A stretch of DNA of 30,685 nucleotides from a virus, in IMG/VR virus record IMGVR_UViG_3300031688_000078, positions 1 through 30,685 of that record. One strand, given 5' to 3'. The notes beneath the pieces were generated by a model. It was not told the DNA's origin and did no database searches. It saw nothing but the letters and a program-made list of their open reading frames with translations. The position numbers and the translations under genes are program-made. This document shows, in pieces, positions 23,332 to 30,685 of the stretch; the first letter of the stretch is position 1; every line of letters starts with the position of its first letter.

Positions 23332-26300
23332 TTAGGCTTGCTTGCGTACAGGCCCAGCTGGGCCAGCTGGCATAGTGACACCTTGGCTAGCATAAGCCGA
23401 GTTTATCTGACTCGTAAGGGATTCTAGACGTGCGTTTAGCTCCCTACGCTCGACTGCATAGGGGTCTGTTGGTTTTCCCAAAACGTCGCCATACCACCGC
23501 TCTTCTGGAAAGGGCATACCTTCGAGGCGTGCCATAATCTCGGTCCTCCGGTCTTCAAGGTTATCAATAATTCCTGCGGGGACCTTACCTGTACTCTTGC
23601 GGTTTGCCGCTGCCATCTGCGCATTTCGGAGCATTATTTCTGCATCCAGCTTTTTCGTTTCTGTCTCGTAGTTGCGTGTACCCTCTACATTCTTTGAGTA
23701 CGCCCCCAACCCGGCCTTCGCTGCTTTGCCGAAGCTACCCGAGTCCATTAACTCAGCCCCAGCGTAAGCCAACGCCAGCCACTTATCTTGGTTAGCTTTC
23801 TTCTCACGCTGCGTAAGCTCTTCACCGATTTTAGCTACTGCCGTGTTACCAACTTTTGGGTCAACTTTTGGGTCAACTTTTGGTTTGCTCGCGGCTTCTC
23901 TGGCGGCTTTTCTGGCAGCTATTATGCCCGCACTTTTGCCACCCTCGCCCAACGGTGATCTGGGGTCAGTTGCTGTTGCTAAAGAGGCCAAACCCTCCGC
24001 AGCACCGGGACGGGCAACTACATTGGGTTCAAGCGTATTGTTCACGAACGGCACGTCCAGAATACTCCCGGGGGTATTATCTTGGGCTAGCTTCGCATCC
24101 TCGAGCTTCTCTTTGGCCAACGCTAATGCTTCTCGAGCAGCTTTTATTTCGTCCTCTGTGAAGGCGGCTTTTAGTTCTTGACCAGCTTGGAACACTGCAG
24201 TTTGAGCATCGGCGGTATTTTCTTGCGCCTTTATGGTTGGTTGTTCCCCGAAAACACCGGAACCAGTATCTACGCCCCTTCTACCTAGCTCCTCAAGCGC
24301 CGACCCGTAAGCATTATTGGATGGATCGCCTGCTATATCAATAAGCTCGGCGTTTGACAGTTTACCCATAGCCTCTAGTTGCCCCTTCATACCTCTGCTG
24401 TAAAGGTCGGCGCTACCACCGTACATCGCGTCAATATTGTTCCTACGACCTTCGGGATTATCCATGTACATCGCGTCTAGTTGACGTTCGGAATAAAAAG
24501 GAGAAGCGCCAGCAACCGCTGCTTCTTCTTCGTACTTCGACATATCCGCAGGGTCATAAATTTCCTCCCGCGGCGTGGTTAAATCGCTCTGGTAATAGTC
24601 TTGGGCGGCTGTGTTTACCTGAGTTATGGGGGCAAGAGACGGGTACGCCTCGCTATCGGGGAAGAAGTAGCTGCCACGCCCGCCTGTCGCAGACTGAGTT
24701 GTTGGGTTACCTAGGAAATCAACTATTGCCCGCTCGTCGTCCGGCGCTCCTTCTGCCCCAGCTAGGAAATCATAAATGTCCTGCTGGTTTTTGGCTTGTT
24801 CGGCATCCTGCCCTGCCAACCGACGGTTTGTACTACCGAAGTCGAACCCGTCGCGGTATTCGTCATAGCTGCCAGAAAAGCCTTCGGGAGCACCCCGTTC
24901 AGGAATCTCGTTCACGCCCATCATGCGAGCAGCTTCAACCTTACGTGCTACTTCTCGCTCTGCGGCTGCAGCCATTTCTGCCTCTGCATCTGCGTGCATC
25001 CTTCTAACTCCAACGGGCACTTCTCCAGTACCCAGTTCAGGAATCTCGTTCACACTCATCATGCGGGCAGCTTCAGCCTTACGTGCTGCTTCTCGCTCTG
25101 CGGCTGCAGCCATTTCTGCCTCCACACCACCGTGCATTTCTCTGTAGCCAAAGGGTACTTCGCCCCGTTCAGGAATCTCGTTCACACTCATCATGCGAGC
25201 AGCTTCAGCCTTACGTGCTGCTTCTTCGATAGAAGCTAGACCACCGACCAAGTTTTGGGAGGAATTATCCGCACCGTTTTGTGCCGCATTGCGTATCTCA
25301 GTAAGGAGCCCTGCTCCGTTATCAGTGTCGAGAGCGTTACGTATCTTAGGAGTATTCAGCTCTGTGGAGCCTATGTTTGCATAGGTGCGTTGGTCAACAC
25401 CATCATCAGTGCCCTGACCCCCAGCAGCCTGCTGCTGATAGAATAGCTTATCGCCGGGATGTCTGGGAATAAAACCTGTTTCCGGATCAGCCTCGGGGAC
25501 TTTTAAATCGTCTAGTTCGCCTTGCAGTTTAATTTCCTGAAGGCGGGCTGCGTTTCTTTCATCTGCTATACGCGCACGTTCGGCGTAGGCAACGGGGCCA
25601 AATTGTCCCGCAGGGCCTAAGTCCGTCTCGGCGACTACGGGTTCAGGGTCCACGGTAGGCGGCACGCTGGGGAGATATTCTACAGGAGCGCCCTCGGCAA
25701 AAAGCCCTGTCGGGTCATCGGTCATAACCGCCGTCATACTGTTTTCCATAGACTGACGGCTCTGGTCTGCTGCGTAGTCAGCGCCAAACATTTCGGCGTC
25801 ACGCTTCTGCTGGTCTTTAATCATCCCACGAGTAGGGTCTCGGAATGCTCTTTTCAGCAAGTCCATCTTTCTTGGAGTTTCTAACGCCTCTAAACCAGTT
25901 ATTTCTGCGTCACGGGAGCCACCGGGGGCAAACAACTCTGCGTACATCCTCAGCGCCTCGGGGTCGTCTTTTACTCGTTCGTACACGTCTGGGTGTGTAG
26001 CTTTAAAGTAAGCAATATTAGGCAGCGTACCAAGAGACATATCGCCCCCGACCGCCAACCTCATAATACCACCCCCAGCCATTTTTTGAGGTTGGTTAGG
26101 CTGTGCAGGGAGTGCTGCTGCCTGTGCGTTTGGCACACCTGTATTCTGTGTCATGTCAGTCTTAGGGGCGAGCGACTGTGCAATCCCCGCGAGGCCCCCT
26201 TGGGGTACACCTGCGCCGTTAACCGCTTCTTGGGCTACCGTAGGCTGCATAAGACCTTCTTGCCTCTGCGAATCGGCACGCATGCGTTTACGGCGTTCGA

Positions 26301-26415
26301 TCTCGCCCAAGACCATGAACTGAGGTGCAGACCCGGAAGGCATCTGCATTTCTTTTATCAACTGATCTTCTGAGAAGTTTTTCAGTTTGTCTTGAGTGTC
26401 GATCATATCAAGCAT
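23332..26415 (-). CDS. low-complexity virion-type protein (1027 aa)
   Basis: The N-terminus (FSEDQLIKEMQMPSGSAPQF ... GEIERRKRMRAD) is a helix pair that I recall as recurrent in marine phage structural proteins. It is followed by a KMAGGGIMRLAVGG motif (111-124) and long Ala/Glu/Gln/Pro-rich stretches. Three imperfect 44-46-aa repeats (MSVNEIPERG and AEAEMAAAAERE) lie in the middle, and a short KVDP triple repeat lies near the C-terminal third. There is no catalytic motif. It starts on the stop of the frameshifted gene (TAATG) and ends 18 bases before the 2160-aa gene, so the three are co-expressed. It is probably an internal virion or DNA-ejection protein, by context only. Confidence 0.65.
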   Translation of the reverse strand: MLDMIDTQDKLKNFSEDQLIKEMQMPSGSAPQFMVLGEIERRKRMRADSQRQEGLMQPTVAQEAVNGAGVPQGGLAGIAQSLAPKTDMTQNTGVPNAQAAALPAQPNQPQKMAGGGIMRLAVGGDMSLGTLPNIAYFKATHPDVYERVKDDPEALRMYAELFAPGGSRDAEITGLEALETPRKMDLLKRAFRDPTRGMIKDQQKRDAEMFGADYAADQSRQSMENSMTAVMTDDPTGLFAEGAPVEYLPSVPPTVDPEPVVAETDLGPAGQFGPVAYAERARIADERNAARLQEIKLQGELDDLKVPEADPETGFIPRHPGDKLFYQQQAAGGQGTDDGVDQRTYANIGSTELNTPKIRNALDTDNGAGLLTEIRNAAQNGADNSSQNLVGGLASIEEAARKAEAARMMSVNEIPERGEVPFGYREMHGGVEAEMAAAAEREAARKAEAARMMSVNEIPELGTGEVPVGVRRMHADAEAEMAAAAEREVARKVEAARMMGVNEIPERGAPEGFSGSYDEYRDGFDFGSTNRRLAGQDAEQAKNQQDIYDFLAGAEGAPDDERAIVDFLGNPTTQSATGGRGSYFFPDSEAYPSLAPITQVNTAAQDYYQSDLTTPREEIYDPADMSKYEEEAAVAGASPFYSERQLDAMYMDNPEGRRNNIDAMYGGSADLYSRGMKGQLEAMGKLSNAELIDIAGDPSNNAYGSALEELGRRGVDTGSGVFGEQPTIKAQENTADAQTAVFQAGQELKAAFTEDEIKAAREALALAKEKLEDAKLAQDNTPGSILDVPFVNNTLEPNVVARPGAAEGLASLATATDPRSPLGEGGKSAGIIAARKAAREAASKPKVDPKVDPKVGNTAVAKIGEELTQREKKANQDKWLALAYAGAELMDSGSFGKAAKAGLGAYSKNVEGTRNYETETKKLDAEIMLRNAQMAAANRKSTGKVPAGIIDNLEDRRTEIMARLEGMPFPEERWYGDVLGKPTDPYAVERRELNARLESLTSQINSAYASQGVTMPAGPAGPVRKQA
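23860..23885 (-). repeat. short tandem repeat encoding KVDP
   Basis: The 12-base unit around AACTTTTGGGTC occurs nearly three times and encodes PKVDPKVDPKV in the 1027-aa protein. It is a second small in-frame minisatellite of the same length as the VEPT unit. Confidence 0.75.
24897..25226 (-). repeat. three imperfect 132-138-bp repeats in the 1027-aa gene
   Basis: Copies start at about 24897, 25035 and 25167. All contain GTTCAGGAATCTCGTTCAC and a GCAGCTTC...CTTACGTGCTGCTTC stretch. The third is cut short. The DNA is conserved beyond the protein need, which points to recent duplication. Confidence 0.85.
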
Positions 26416-26666
26416 TAGCCGAACGCCTTATATAGAGATAGTGCACTGAGACCCGTACCAACTGCTTGTTGGAACTGCCCGGGCTGTTGAGTTGGAACAG
26501 TCTGAGTTCCCTGCGTGTTAGTTGTACCTGTTGCAGCAATAGGCATGCCTGAAAGAATACCAGTCATGTTCCCGATCTGCTCGCGGGTAAAACCCTGTTC
26601 TGTTAAGTAGTTTTGGTAGTCCAGATCAATTTTGGCTTGGTTTTCGCCTTGTATATTTGCGCCCAC
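26415..26666 (-). CDS. C-terminal part of a frameshifted phage protein
   Basis: This frame continues the protein encoded upstream at 26603-27469. Its real reading extends upstream of ATG 26666 to about 26711, giving E-R-Q-T-E-I-Q-N-E-Q-L-R-E-G before the ATG. That joins smoothly to the helix SELTRLEK of the other frame through a -1 shift at about 26709-26716. Used alone it would be an 83-aa fragment (LDYQNYLTEQGFTREQIGNM ... GLSALSLYKAFG). It has no convincing ribosome site at 26666. The joined protein would have about 351 aa. Confidence 0.6.
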   Translation of the reverse strand: MGANIQGENQAKIDLDYQNYLTEQGFTREQIGNMTGILSGMPIAATGTTNTQGTQTVPTQQPGQFQQAVGTGLSALSLYKAFG

Positions 26667-27469
26667 GCCTTCACGAAGCTGCTCGTTCTGGATTTCTGTC
26701 TGACGCTCGATTTCTCCAAACGGGTAAGCTCTGAACCAAGCCCTTGACCTGTTTTTAACGCTGCGAGACCTGTGTTTGTACCAAATTGGTTACTCGCTTC
26801 AGTGCCAGTCTGCACGCGCCCAAGTTCAGCTGCGCGGCGTTGCTCTGCGGTCATCAGTGCAGCTCTGTCAGCGCCGAATTGTTTTGAGGCGTCTGCGTAT
26901 GCACTCTGCTGGCCCTTGGCTTGTATGCCTGCCATCTGGTTTAAAAGCCCTTCTTCGGCCAACCCCTGCTGCACTGCCTGACGTGAGCCCCCGAAAGCAC
27001 CAGCCTGCACTGCTTTAGCATCGCGGGAACCTTGAAGGCGGTTAAAGTCACGTACCGCTGCGTCTTTCTGAACGTCGGTTACGTTCTGTTGGTACGGAGA
27101 CATGTACTTAGCTACTGCATCGCCGCTAAAAGTAGAGGGGTCAGAGTAGCCAAACTCGGAGAAATTGCCCCCTGTGTAGTTTCCTAATTCGTTAGCTCGG
27201 TCCATACCCGCCGTTGCAAACTCCTGTGCAGCTCCAAGACCGGCAACCCCAGTATTAGCTATACCCAGCGTGTTAGTACGCGAATCGGTTACATTAGGGT
27301 CAGTTTCGGCAAACCGGGGCCCTGTGTAGGCTTCGTAGGGTTTAGAAAACTCCGCCTCTGCTTTGGCGATGTTCCGCTCAAAGTATGGTTTTGCCCACGC
27401 TGGTAAGTCTGCCTGAGCAGAGCCTTCAGTCGTAGTCGTGTTGTTTACTGTTTTGCTACCGCCACACAT
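26603..27469 (-). CDS. virion-type phage protein, N-terminal part, frameshifted near 26711
   Basis: The start ATG 27469 (MCGGSKTV) has AAGGAG at 27477-27482, 7 bases upstream, and is preferred over the upstream start of the open frame at 27529. About 253 residues are in this frame: LPAWAKPYFERNI, SPYQQNVTDVQKDAAVRDFN, GSRDAKAVQAGAFGGSRQA and a helical repeat-like region. This reads as a known type of marine phage structural protein, but I cannot name it. Downstream of the LTRLEK helix the frame turns basic and unnatural (RQKSRTSSFVKAW) up to the stop. The natural continuation is in the -1 frame (26415-26711). Confidence 0.6.
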   Translation of the reverse strand: MCGGSKTVNNTTTTEGSAQADLPAWAKPYFERNIAKAEAEFSKPYEAYTGPRFAETDPNVTDSRTNTLGIANTGVAGLGAAQEFATAGMDRANELGNYTGGNFSEFGYSDPSTFSGDAVAKYMSPYQQNVTDVQKDAAVRDFNRLQGSRDAKAVQAGAFGGSRQAVQQGLAEEGLLNQMAGIQAKGQQSAYADASKQFGADRAALMTAEQRRAAELGRVQTGTEASNQFGTNTGLAALKTGQGLGSELTRLEKSSVRQKSRTSSFVKAWAQIYKAKTKPKLIWTTKTT

Positions 27470-27476
27470 GGGCCAG

Positions 27477-27482
27477 CTCCTT
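27477..27482 (-). promoter_or_regulatory. ribosome binding site deciding the start of the frameshifted gene
   Basis: On the - strand AAGGAG lies 7 bases before ATG 27469. It sits between the upstream stop at 27486 and this start. Confidence 0.65.
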
Positions 27483-27485
27483 ACT

Positions 27486-29144
27486 TTAGTTACGCGCCAT
27501 ATACTGTTGCATAGTTTTAGGTGCAGCACTTTCGGACTTGTTTACTGCATCTAAGAACCCGCCGCCATACTTCTTCTCAAGGGCGTCTGCTGTCTTTTTA
27601 CGTAAGACAAACTCCCCGTCTGCAAGTAGTACATCTTGTTGACCTTCTAGGGACGCAGGGACTTTGTCGTCAACACCGGAACCATCGCCCGGCCCGTTAA
27701 CCTCACCGGCCTCACCGTTGGCGAAACGCTCTACTGTATCGCCCATTTCCCCAGACTGCACTTTATCCACTAAGTCGCGGAGAGCTTCCTCCCCATAATT
27801 CGCTAGAAACTGCCCTAGTGCAGCTTTCGATTGCTCTTCAGGCAGCTCACCTTTTACAGCGCGGACTGCGTCAGAGATCATGGTTTTCTCGTTGCCGCCT
27901 TCTGGTGGAGCTACTTCAATCTCACCGCCTTCAGCAAAACCTTGATTCGCACCTTGCCGAAGAAGGTTCTGTGGGAAAGGTAACTGTTGGTCGGAGAGAA
28001 ATGAAGATGGCCCTTGGCTTGAAGGCCCCTGATAACCCTGCAGAGTTGACATAATCCCGAGTCCGCCAAATCCGCCAAATGTCTGCTGTTCTTTACTGTT
28101 AACTTCTTGTAGAAAGTTATCTTTCTTTTGGTCAAAGCCCGGATCACCGTATTGACCCTCTAAGTAGCTACCGTACTGCTGTAAAGGCTCGCTATACGCA
28201 GGTTGCCCACCCGCTGACATAAGCATCCCGCCATAATTCCCGCCACCGCCGTTAAAGTTAAAGTTGCTAAAGTCGGGTTGCGGCTGCGCCATGCCATATG
28301 GAATATGCCCCATATACCCACCGCCGCGCATCGGAATAGGAGTGGTAGCAAGCGCACCGCCTTCAGCCATGCCCATAGATTGTTTACTCTGCTGATGGGC
28401 AAGCAGCTGTGCGTACGTTGGGTTGATGATAAACTTTTGGGACGATGGGTCGTTAGGATTGTAGTCAGGATTAGGGATTGGGTCAAAACCCCCAATAGCG
28501 GCAGTGCTCATATCACTGGGTGGTAGTTGCCCATCAAGGGTCACTGTCGGTTGGGAAGCTGGAGCACCAGCTTGTGCTTGTACAGGAGCGCTTTCCCCAT
28601 CGCCACTCATCAAAGCCATCATACGATTGTGTTGCAGCATTTGCTGTTTTTGTTTCTCTTTGTAAGCGGCTTCCTCTTCTGGGGTGTCAAACGTTGGAGT
28701 AGCGAACATCTTTTTAATACCACCAACTGCGTCACCCGCAGTGTCCCCTACGTTTAGAATACTCTGCCCCGCCGAACCTTTAGTAAGCTCGTTAGTAGCA
28801 ACACTGCCCAGTAGGCCCGGAAGACCCCCAGTCGCAGCGCCAAAAAGGGCAGAGGCGTACCGTTGTTTGTACTTGTCGTTGGCATCTCGGCGTATCTGCT
28901 TTTTCTTGCCATCTACCATGATCGTTGTGTAGCCGGGGCCGTCATCGTTATTGTTATTACTGGAGCTATGGTCGTAAAACTTCTGGTCGCGGTTCTTATT
29001 GTTCTCCGTCAAGCGGCCGTCCACGTAAGACATGCCGTCACCCGGCGTGAAAATGTTTGCTAAGGTCTCCTTGAAGCTGTTGCCGGAGCCTTCTTCGCTG
29101 TCGTTATCGGCGTTGTTAGCCGATCCTACACCACCACTACACAT
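27486..29144 (-). CDS. glycine-rich virion-type protein with GPGDG and LADGEFV motifs (552 aa)
   Basis: The protein starts MCSGG, similar to the MCGGS start of the next gene. A polar Asn-rich region is followed by a small hydrophobic stretch (ALFGAATGGLPGLLGSVA). Then come Gln/Met/Gly-rich stretches with GMAEGG and GFAEGG motifs. Near 484-513 the protein has a GPGDG-x-DDKVPA element leading to LADGEFV. This element recurs in many phage tail or internal proteins and in tape-measure C-termini. It is a virion or ejection protein by context. AGGGGAAGG precedes the start. There is no enzyme motif. Confidence 0.65.
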   Translation of the reverse strand: MCSGGVGSANNADNDSEEGSGNSFKETLANIFTPGDGMSYVDGRLTENNKNRDQKFYDHSSSNNNNDDGPGYTTIMVDGKKKQIRRDANDKYKQRYASALFGAATGGLPGLLGSVATNELTKGSAGQSILNVGDTAGDAVGGIKKMFATPTFDTPEEEAAYKEKQKQQMLQHNRMMALMSGDGESAPVQAQAGAPASQPTVTLDGQLPPSDMSTAAIGGFDPIPNPDYNPNDPSSQKFIINPTYAQLLAHQQSKQSMGMAEGGALATTPIPMRGGGYMGHIPYGMAQPQPDFSNFNFNGGGGNYGGMLMSAGGQPAYSEPLQQYGSYLEGQYGDPGFDQKKDNFLQEVNSKEQQTFGGFGGLGIMSTLQGYQGPSSQGPSSFLSDQQLPFPQNLLRQGANQGFAEGGEIEVAPPEGGNEKTMISDAVRAVKGELPEEQSKAALGQFLANYGEEALRDLVDKVQSGEMGDTVERFANGEAGEVNGPGDGSGVDDKVPASLEGQQDVLLADGEFVLRKKTADALEKKYGGGFLDAVNKSESAAPKTMQQYMARN

Positions 29145-29173
29145 ACGAAAACCCTTCCCCTAAACTTGTTGTG

Positions 29174-29632
29174 CTACTGTACTACACGTTGCTTGTAATT
29201 TCCACCCACAACATCATATCCTAACTTCTCTAACATGGCACCGGTTTTATCGGCGCTTAGACCGCTGGAAATACCCATGTAAATCTCAGCGGCTCCACGT
29301 TCTTTTGCCCACTTTTCAAAGGCACGTAACAGTTGCAGCCCTACTCTAGAGCCCCTACTTTGTGGAGAGACATACCACAGTGTGTCGGAGGCTATCAAGT
29401 CTGTACCGAAGTAATGCTCACCAATAGACCCAAGAAGAACACTATTAAGGGCACCATCAAAAGTACCAACGTAGGCAAAGTGCGTATCCGGGTTGGTCAT
29501 ATAATTGTAAACCAACCTCCCACACTTGCTCGGGTCATAGTTAAAGTGCCTATACACACTCTCTTGGTGCATCCAAAACCCGAGGTCTATAACTCCCGGT
29601 AAGTCTTTAGGTTCTATGGGTCGAATGGGCAT
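29174..29632 (-). CDS. GNAT-family N-acetyltransferase
   Basis: This is a 152-aa protein with the GNAT order: an N-terminal beta-strand PIRPIEPKDLPGV, a central WYVSP strand, then the acetyl-CoA loop RGSRVGLQLLRAFEKWAKERGA (R/Q-x-x-G-x-G/A type, about 92-113), and a C-terminal GAMLEKLGYDVVGG. Phage GNAT proteins in the lysis/virion block are common and their substrates are mostly unknown. The start is 5 bases after the endolysin stop. Confidence 0.8.
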   Translation of the reverse strand: MPIRPIEPKDLPGVIDLGFWMHQESVYRHFNYDPSKCGRLVYNYMTNPDTHFAYVGTFDGALNSVLLGSIGEHYFGTDLIASDTLWYVSPQSRGSRVGLQLLRAFEKWAKERGAAEIYMGISSGLSADKTGAMLEKLGYDVVGGNYKQRVVQ

Positions 29633-29637
29633 AGGTA

Positions 29638-30459
29638 CTAGGACAACATTGCGTTATAAGTCTTCGGGCCTACGATCCCATCAGCAACAAGATTTTTACT
29701 TTCCTGCCACGCCTGAACCGCCTTTTGCGTCATCATACCAAAAACTCCATCCGTTTCCAGTTCTAATGCACCCTGCACCCTCTCGACCGCTTCGCCACTA
29801 GAACCCACCTTTAATAGAATAGGAGTACGGGATGGGGTGTACGAGCCACCCAATACTTCCAAGGCGCGTTTGTAGTGGTGCTTTCTGTCTTCTAAACCGA
29901 TAGTGCCACCGTTAATTCTCTTGGTTGCCCTAACAACGTCCTGAGAATCCGCATGACGGTTCAACTGATTTTCGTTCCAGAACCAGCAAGCACTTTCCAA
30001 CGCGCCACGCTTAGTTCCAAGGTATTCGATTGCGTCATCTAGCTCCATGCCAACGCTCTTTGCAAAGGCAGATACGTTGTCGAAACCCGTTAATTGGATC
30101 ACACCCTTTCCCGAAAACTTCCAGCCATCTCCAGAAGGTGGTGGTCCGTTACCCATGCGGCCACCATAGACTACATTTGCAATCTTTTCAGGCTGACGGT
30201 GGTACTCTTGGGCATCCCGCCCCGCACGTTCAAAGTATTTAGGGAAAATTGCGTTAAGGCCCTTGGCGGAATAGTTTAGGTTTTCCTTAAGTACCTTGAA
30301 GTTCAAGCTCTCATGCCCACACTGCGCAACAAACATTGCGATTCTATCTTCGGTGTTGATACCGTATTTGGGTAATAGCTCTTGCATTGGCTCGACCCAA
30401 CTGTCCCAATCATCGTTGCCGTGAAGCAAGTGGTTTACCTGTGAAGAAGTTAAGATCAT
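29638..30459 (-). CDS. endolysin: GH19 lysozyme/chitinase-like domain plus peptidoglycan-binding domain
   Basis: This is a 273-aa protein. Residues 1-200 match phage GH19 endolysins: AQCGHES (E50), KENLNYSA (E59), the YGGRMGN region, FSGKGVIQLTG and TKRINGG. Residues about 210-273 form a PG_binding_1 domain (LKVGSSGEAVERVQ ... DGVFGMMTQKAVQAWQ ... DGIVGPKTY). It cleaves the murein glycan strands at the end of infection. Its start overlaps the holin stop as ATGA, the usual holin-endolysin coupling. No signal peptide is visible, so release depends on the holin. Confidence 0.93.
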   Translation of the reverse strand: MILTSSQVNHLLHGNDDWDSWVEPMQELLPKYGINTEDRIAMFVAQCGHESLNFKVLKENLNYSAKGLNAIFPKYFERAGRDAQEYHRQPEKIANVVYGGRMGNGPPPSGDGWKFSGKGVIQLTGFDNVSAFAKSVGMELDDAIEYLGTKRGALESACWFWNENQLNRHADSQDVVRATKRINGGTIGLEDRKHHYKRALEVLGGSYTPSRTPILLKVGSSGEAVERVQGALELETDGVFGMMTQKAVQAWQESKNLVADGIVGPKTYNAMLS

Positions 30460-30685
30460 TTGTTTGCTCCCATAAATTTAGAGACACTACGCTGCCCAAA
30501 CCAAAATGCGATGATAGCAGAAAAGAGTGCTTGGGTTTCATTGTCAAACATCAAAGGCACGGCGTCTTTCCAGTTGCCACCCTCTTCCATAGCCTTCAAG
30601 AGTATGACCGCCTTGACGGCAAGGAATAAGCCAAAAAACAAATAAGTAATAACAGGTCGTACGCTTGCGGATAGTCCTGCGGCAA
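30456..30685 (-). CDS. 3TM-type holin, 5' end cut by window edge
   Basis: The frame is open to the right edge, and 75 C-terminal residues are visible. Two hydrophobic segments are seen: PVITYLFFGLFLAVKAVILL and a second around TQALFSAIIAFWFG. A conserved-looking WFGQRSV end and a basic tail follow. This matches the GTA-type three-TM holin pattern. It forms the membrane lesion that lets the endolysin out. The first transmembrane segment and the true start lie beyond the window. Confidence 0.65.
   Translation of the reverse strand, partial: AAGLSASVRPVITYLFFGLFLAVKAVILLKAMEEGGNWKDAVPLMFDNETQALFSAIIAFWFGQRSVSKFMGANK

Overview
The window is a stretch of a double-stranded DNA bacteriophage genome (or a closely related prophage or metagenome-derived viral contig). 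It is fully coding, with two opposed gene blocks and no host gene. Position 1 to about 16.75 kb is read on the + strand and holds the replication and nucleotide-metabolism block. Position 16.83 kb to the right edge is read on the - strand and holds the lysis and virion block. The blocks converge on a strong hairpin terminator at 16802-16828. Both outer edges cut through genes: a MoxR-type ATPase at the left and a holin at the right. Terminase, portal and capsid genes are therefore outside the window. No stretch of more than 300 bases lacks a gene, and I see no tRNA, CRISPR array, insertion sequence or integrase.

Host and lifestyle are only weakly indicated. A GcrA/Myb-like small DNA-binding protein, the mid-range base composition (judged by eye) and the style of the virion proteins (glycine-rich AEGG/AGGG motifs, giant polyvalent protein) resemble phages of marine alphaproteobacteria. 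Giant internal proteins and the absence of a recognisable tape-measure gene lean towards a short-tailed (podovirus-like) particle. This is inference.

Left block, in order: MoxR AAA+ ATPase (partial), small Myb/GcrA-like protein, a VWA protein with an HExxH metallopeptidase motif, a DnaJ-type zinc-finger mini-protein, three unknown proteins, VRR-NUC nuclease, an OB-fold/winged-helix protein, a 65-aa protein, a winged-helix/dATP-dGTP diphosphohydrolase fusion, an HTH protein, family A DNA polymerase with 3'-5' exonuclease, a Cas4-like nuclease, a basic HNH-like protein, an SNF2 helicase, a coiled-coil protein, an excisionase-type HTH protein, a Cys4 protein, a DUF2815-like single-strand binding protein, a primase-helicase, and a 75-aa terminal protein. 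Many of these genes overlap by 1-4 bases (ATGA, TGATG, TAATG), as in translationally coupled operons.

Right block, in transcription order: 3TM-type holin (partial), GH19 endolysin with a peptidoglycan-binding domain, GNAT acetyltransferase, a 552-aa glycine-rich virion-type protein, a protein split by a -1 frameshift, a 1027-aa low-complexity protein with internal 44-46-aa repeats, and a 2160-aa polyvalent protein with a VEPT tandem repeat and a zinc metallopeptidase site.

The most unexpected DNA-level signal is a 15-bp palindrome, GTAGTG-N3-CACTAC. It occurs five times perfectly and once with one mismatch, all within the first 10 kb. Two copies flank a cluster of 12-bp iteron-like repeats plus a hairpin at 5114-5163. 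This looks like a phage-specific operator or origin/centromere-like system.
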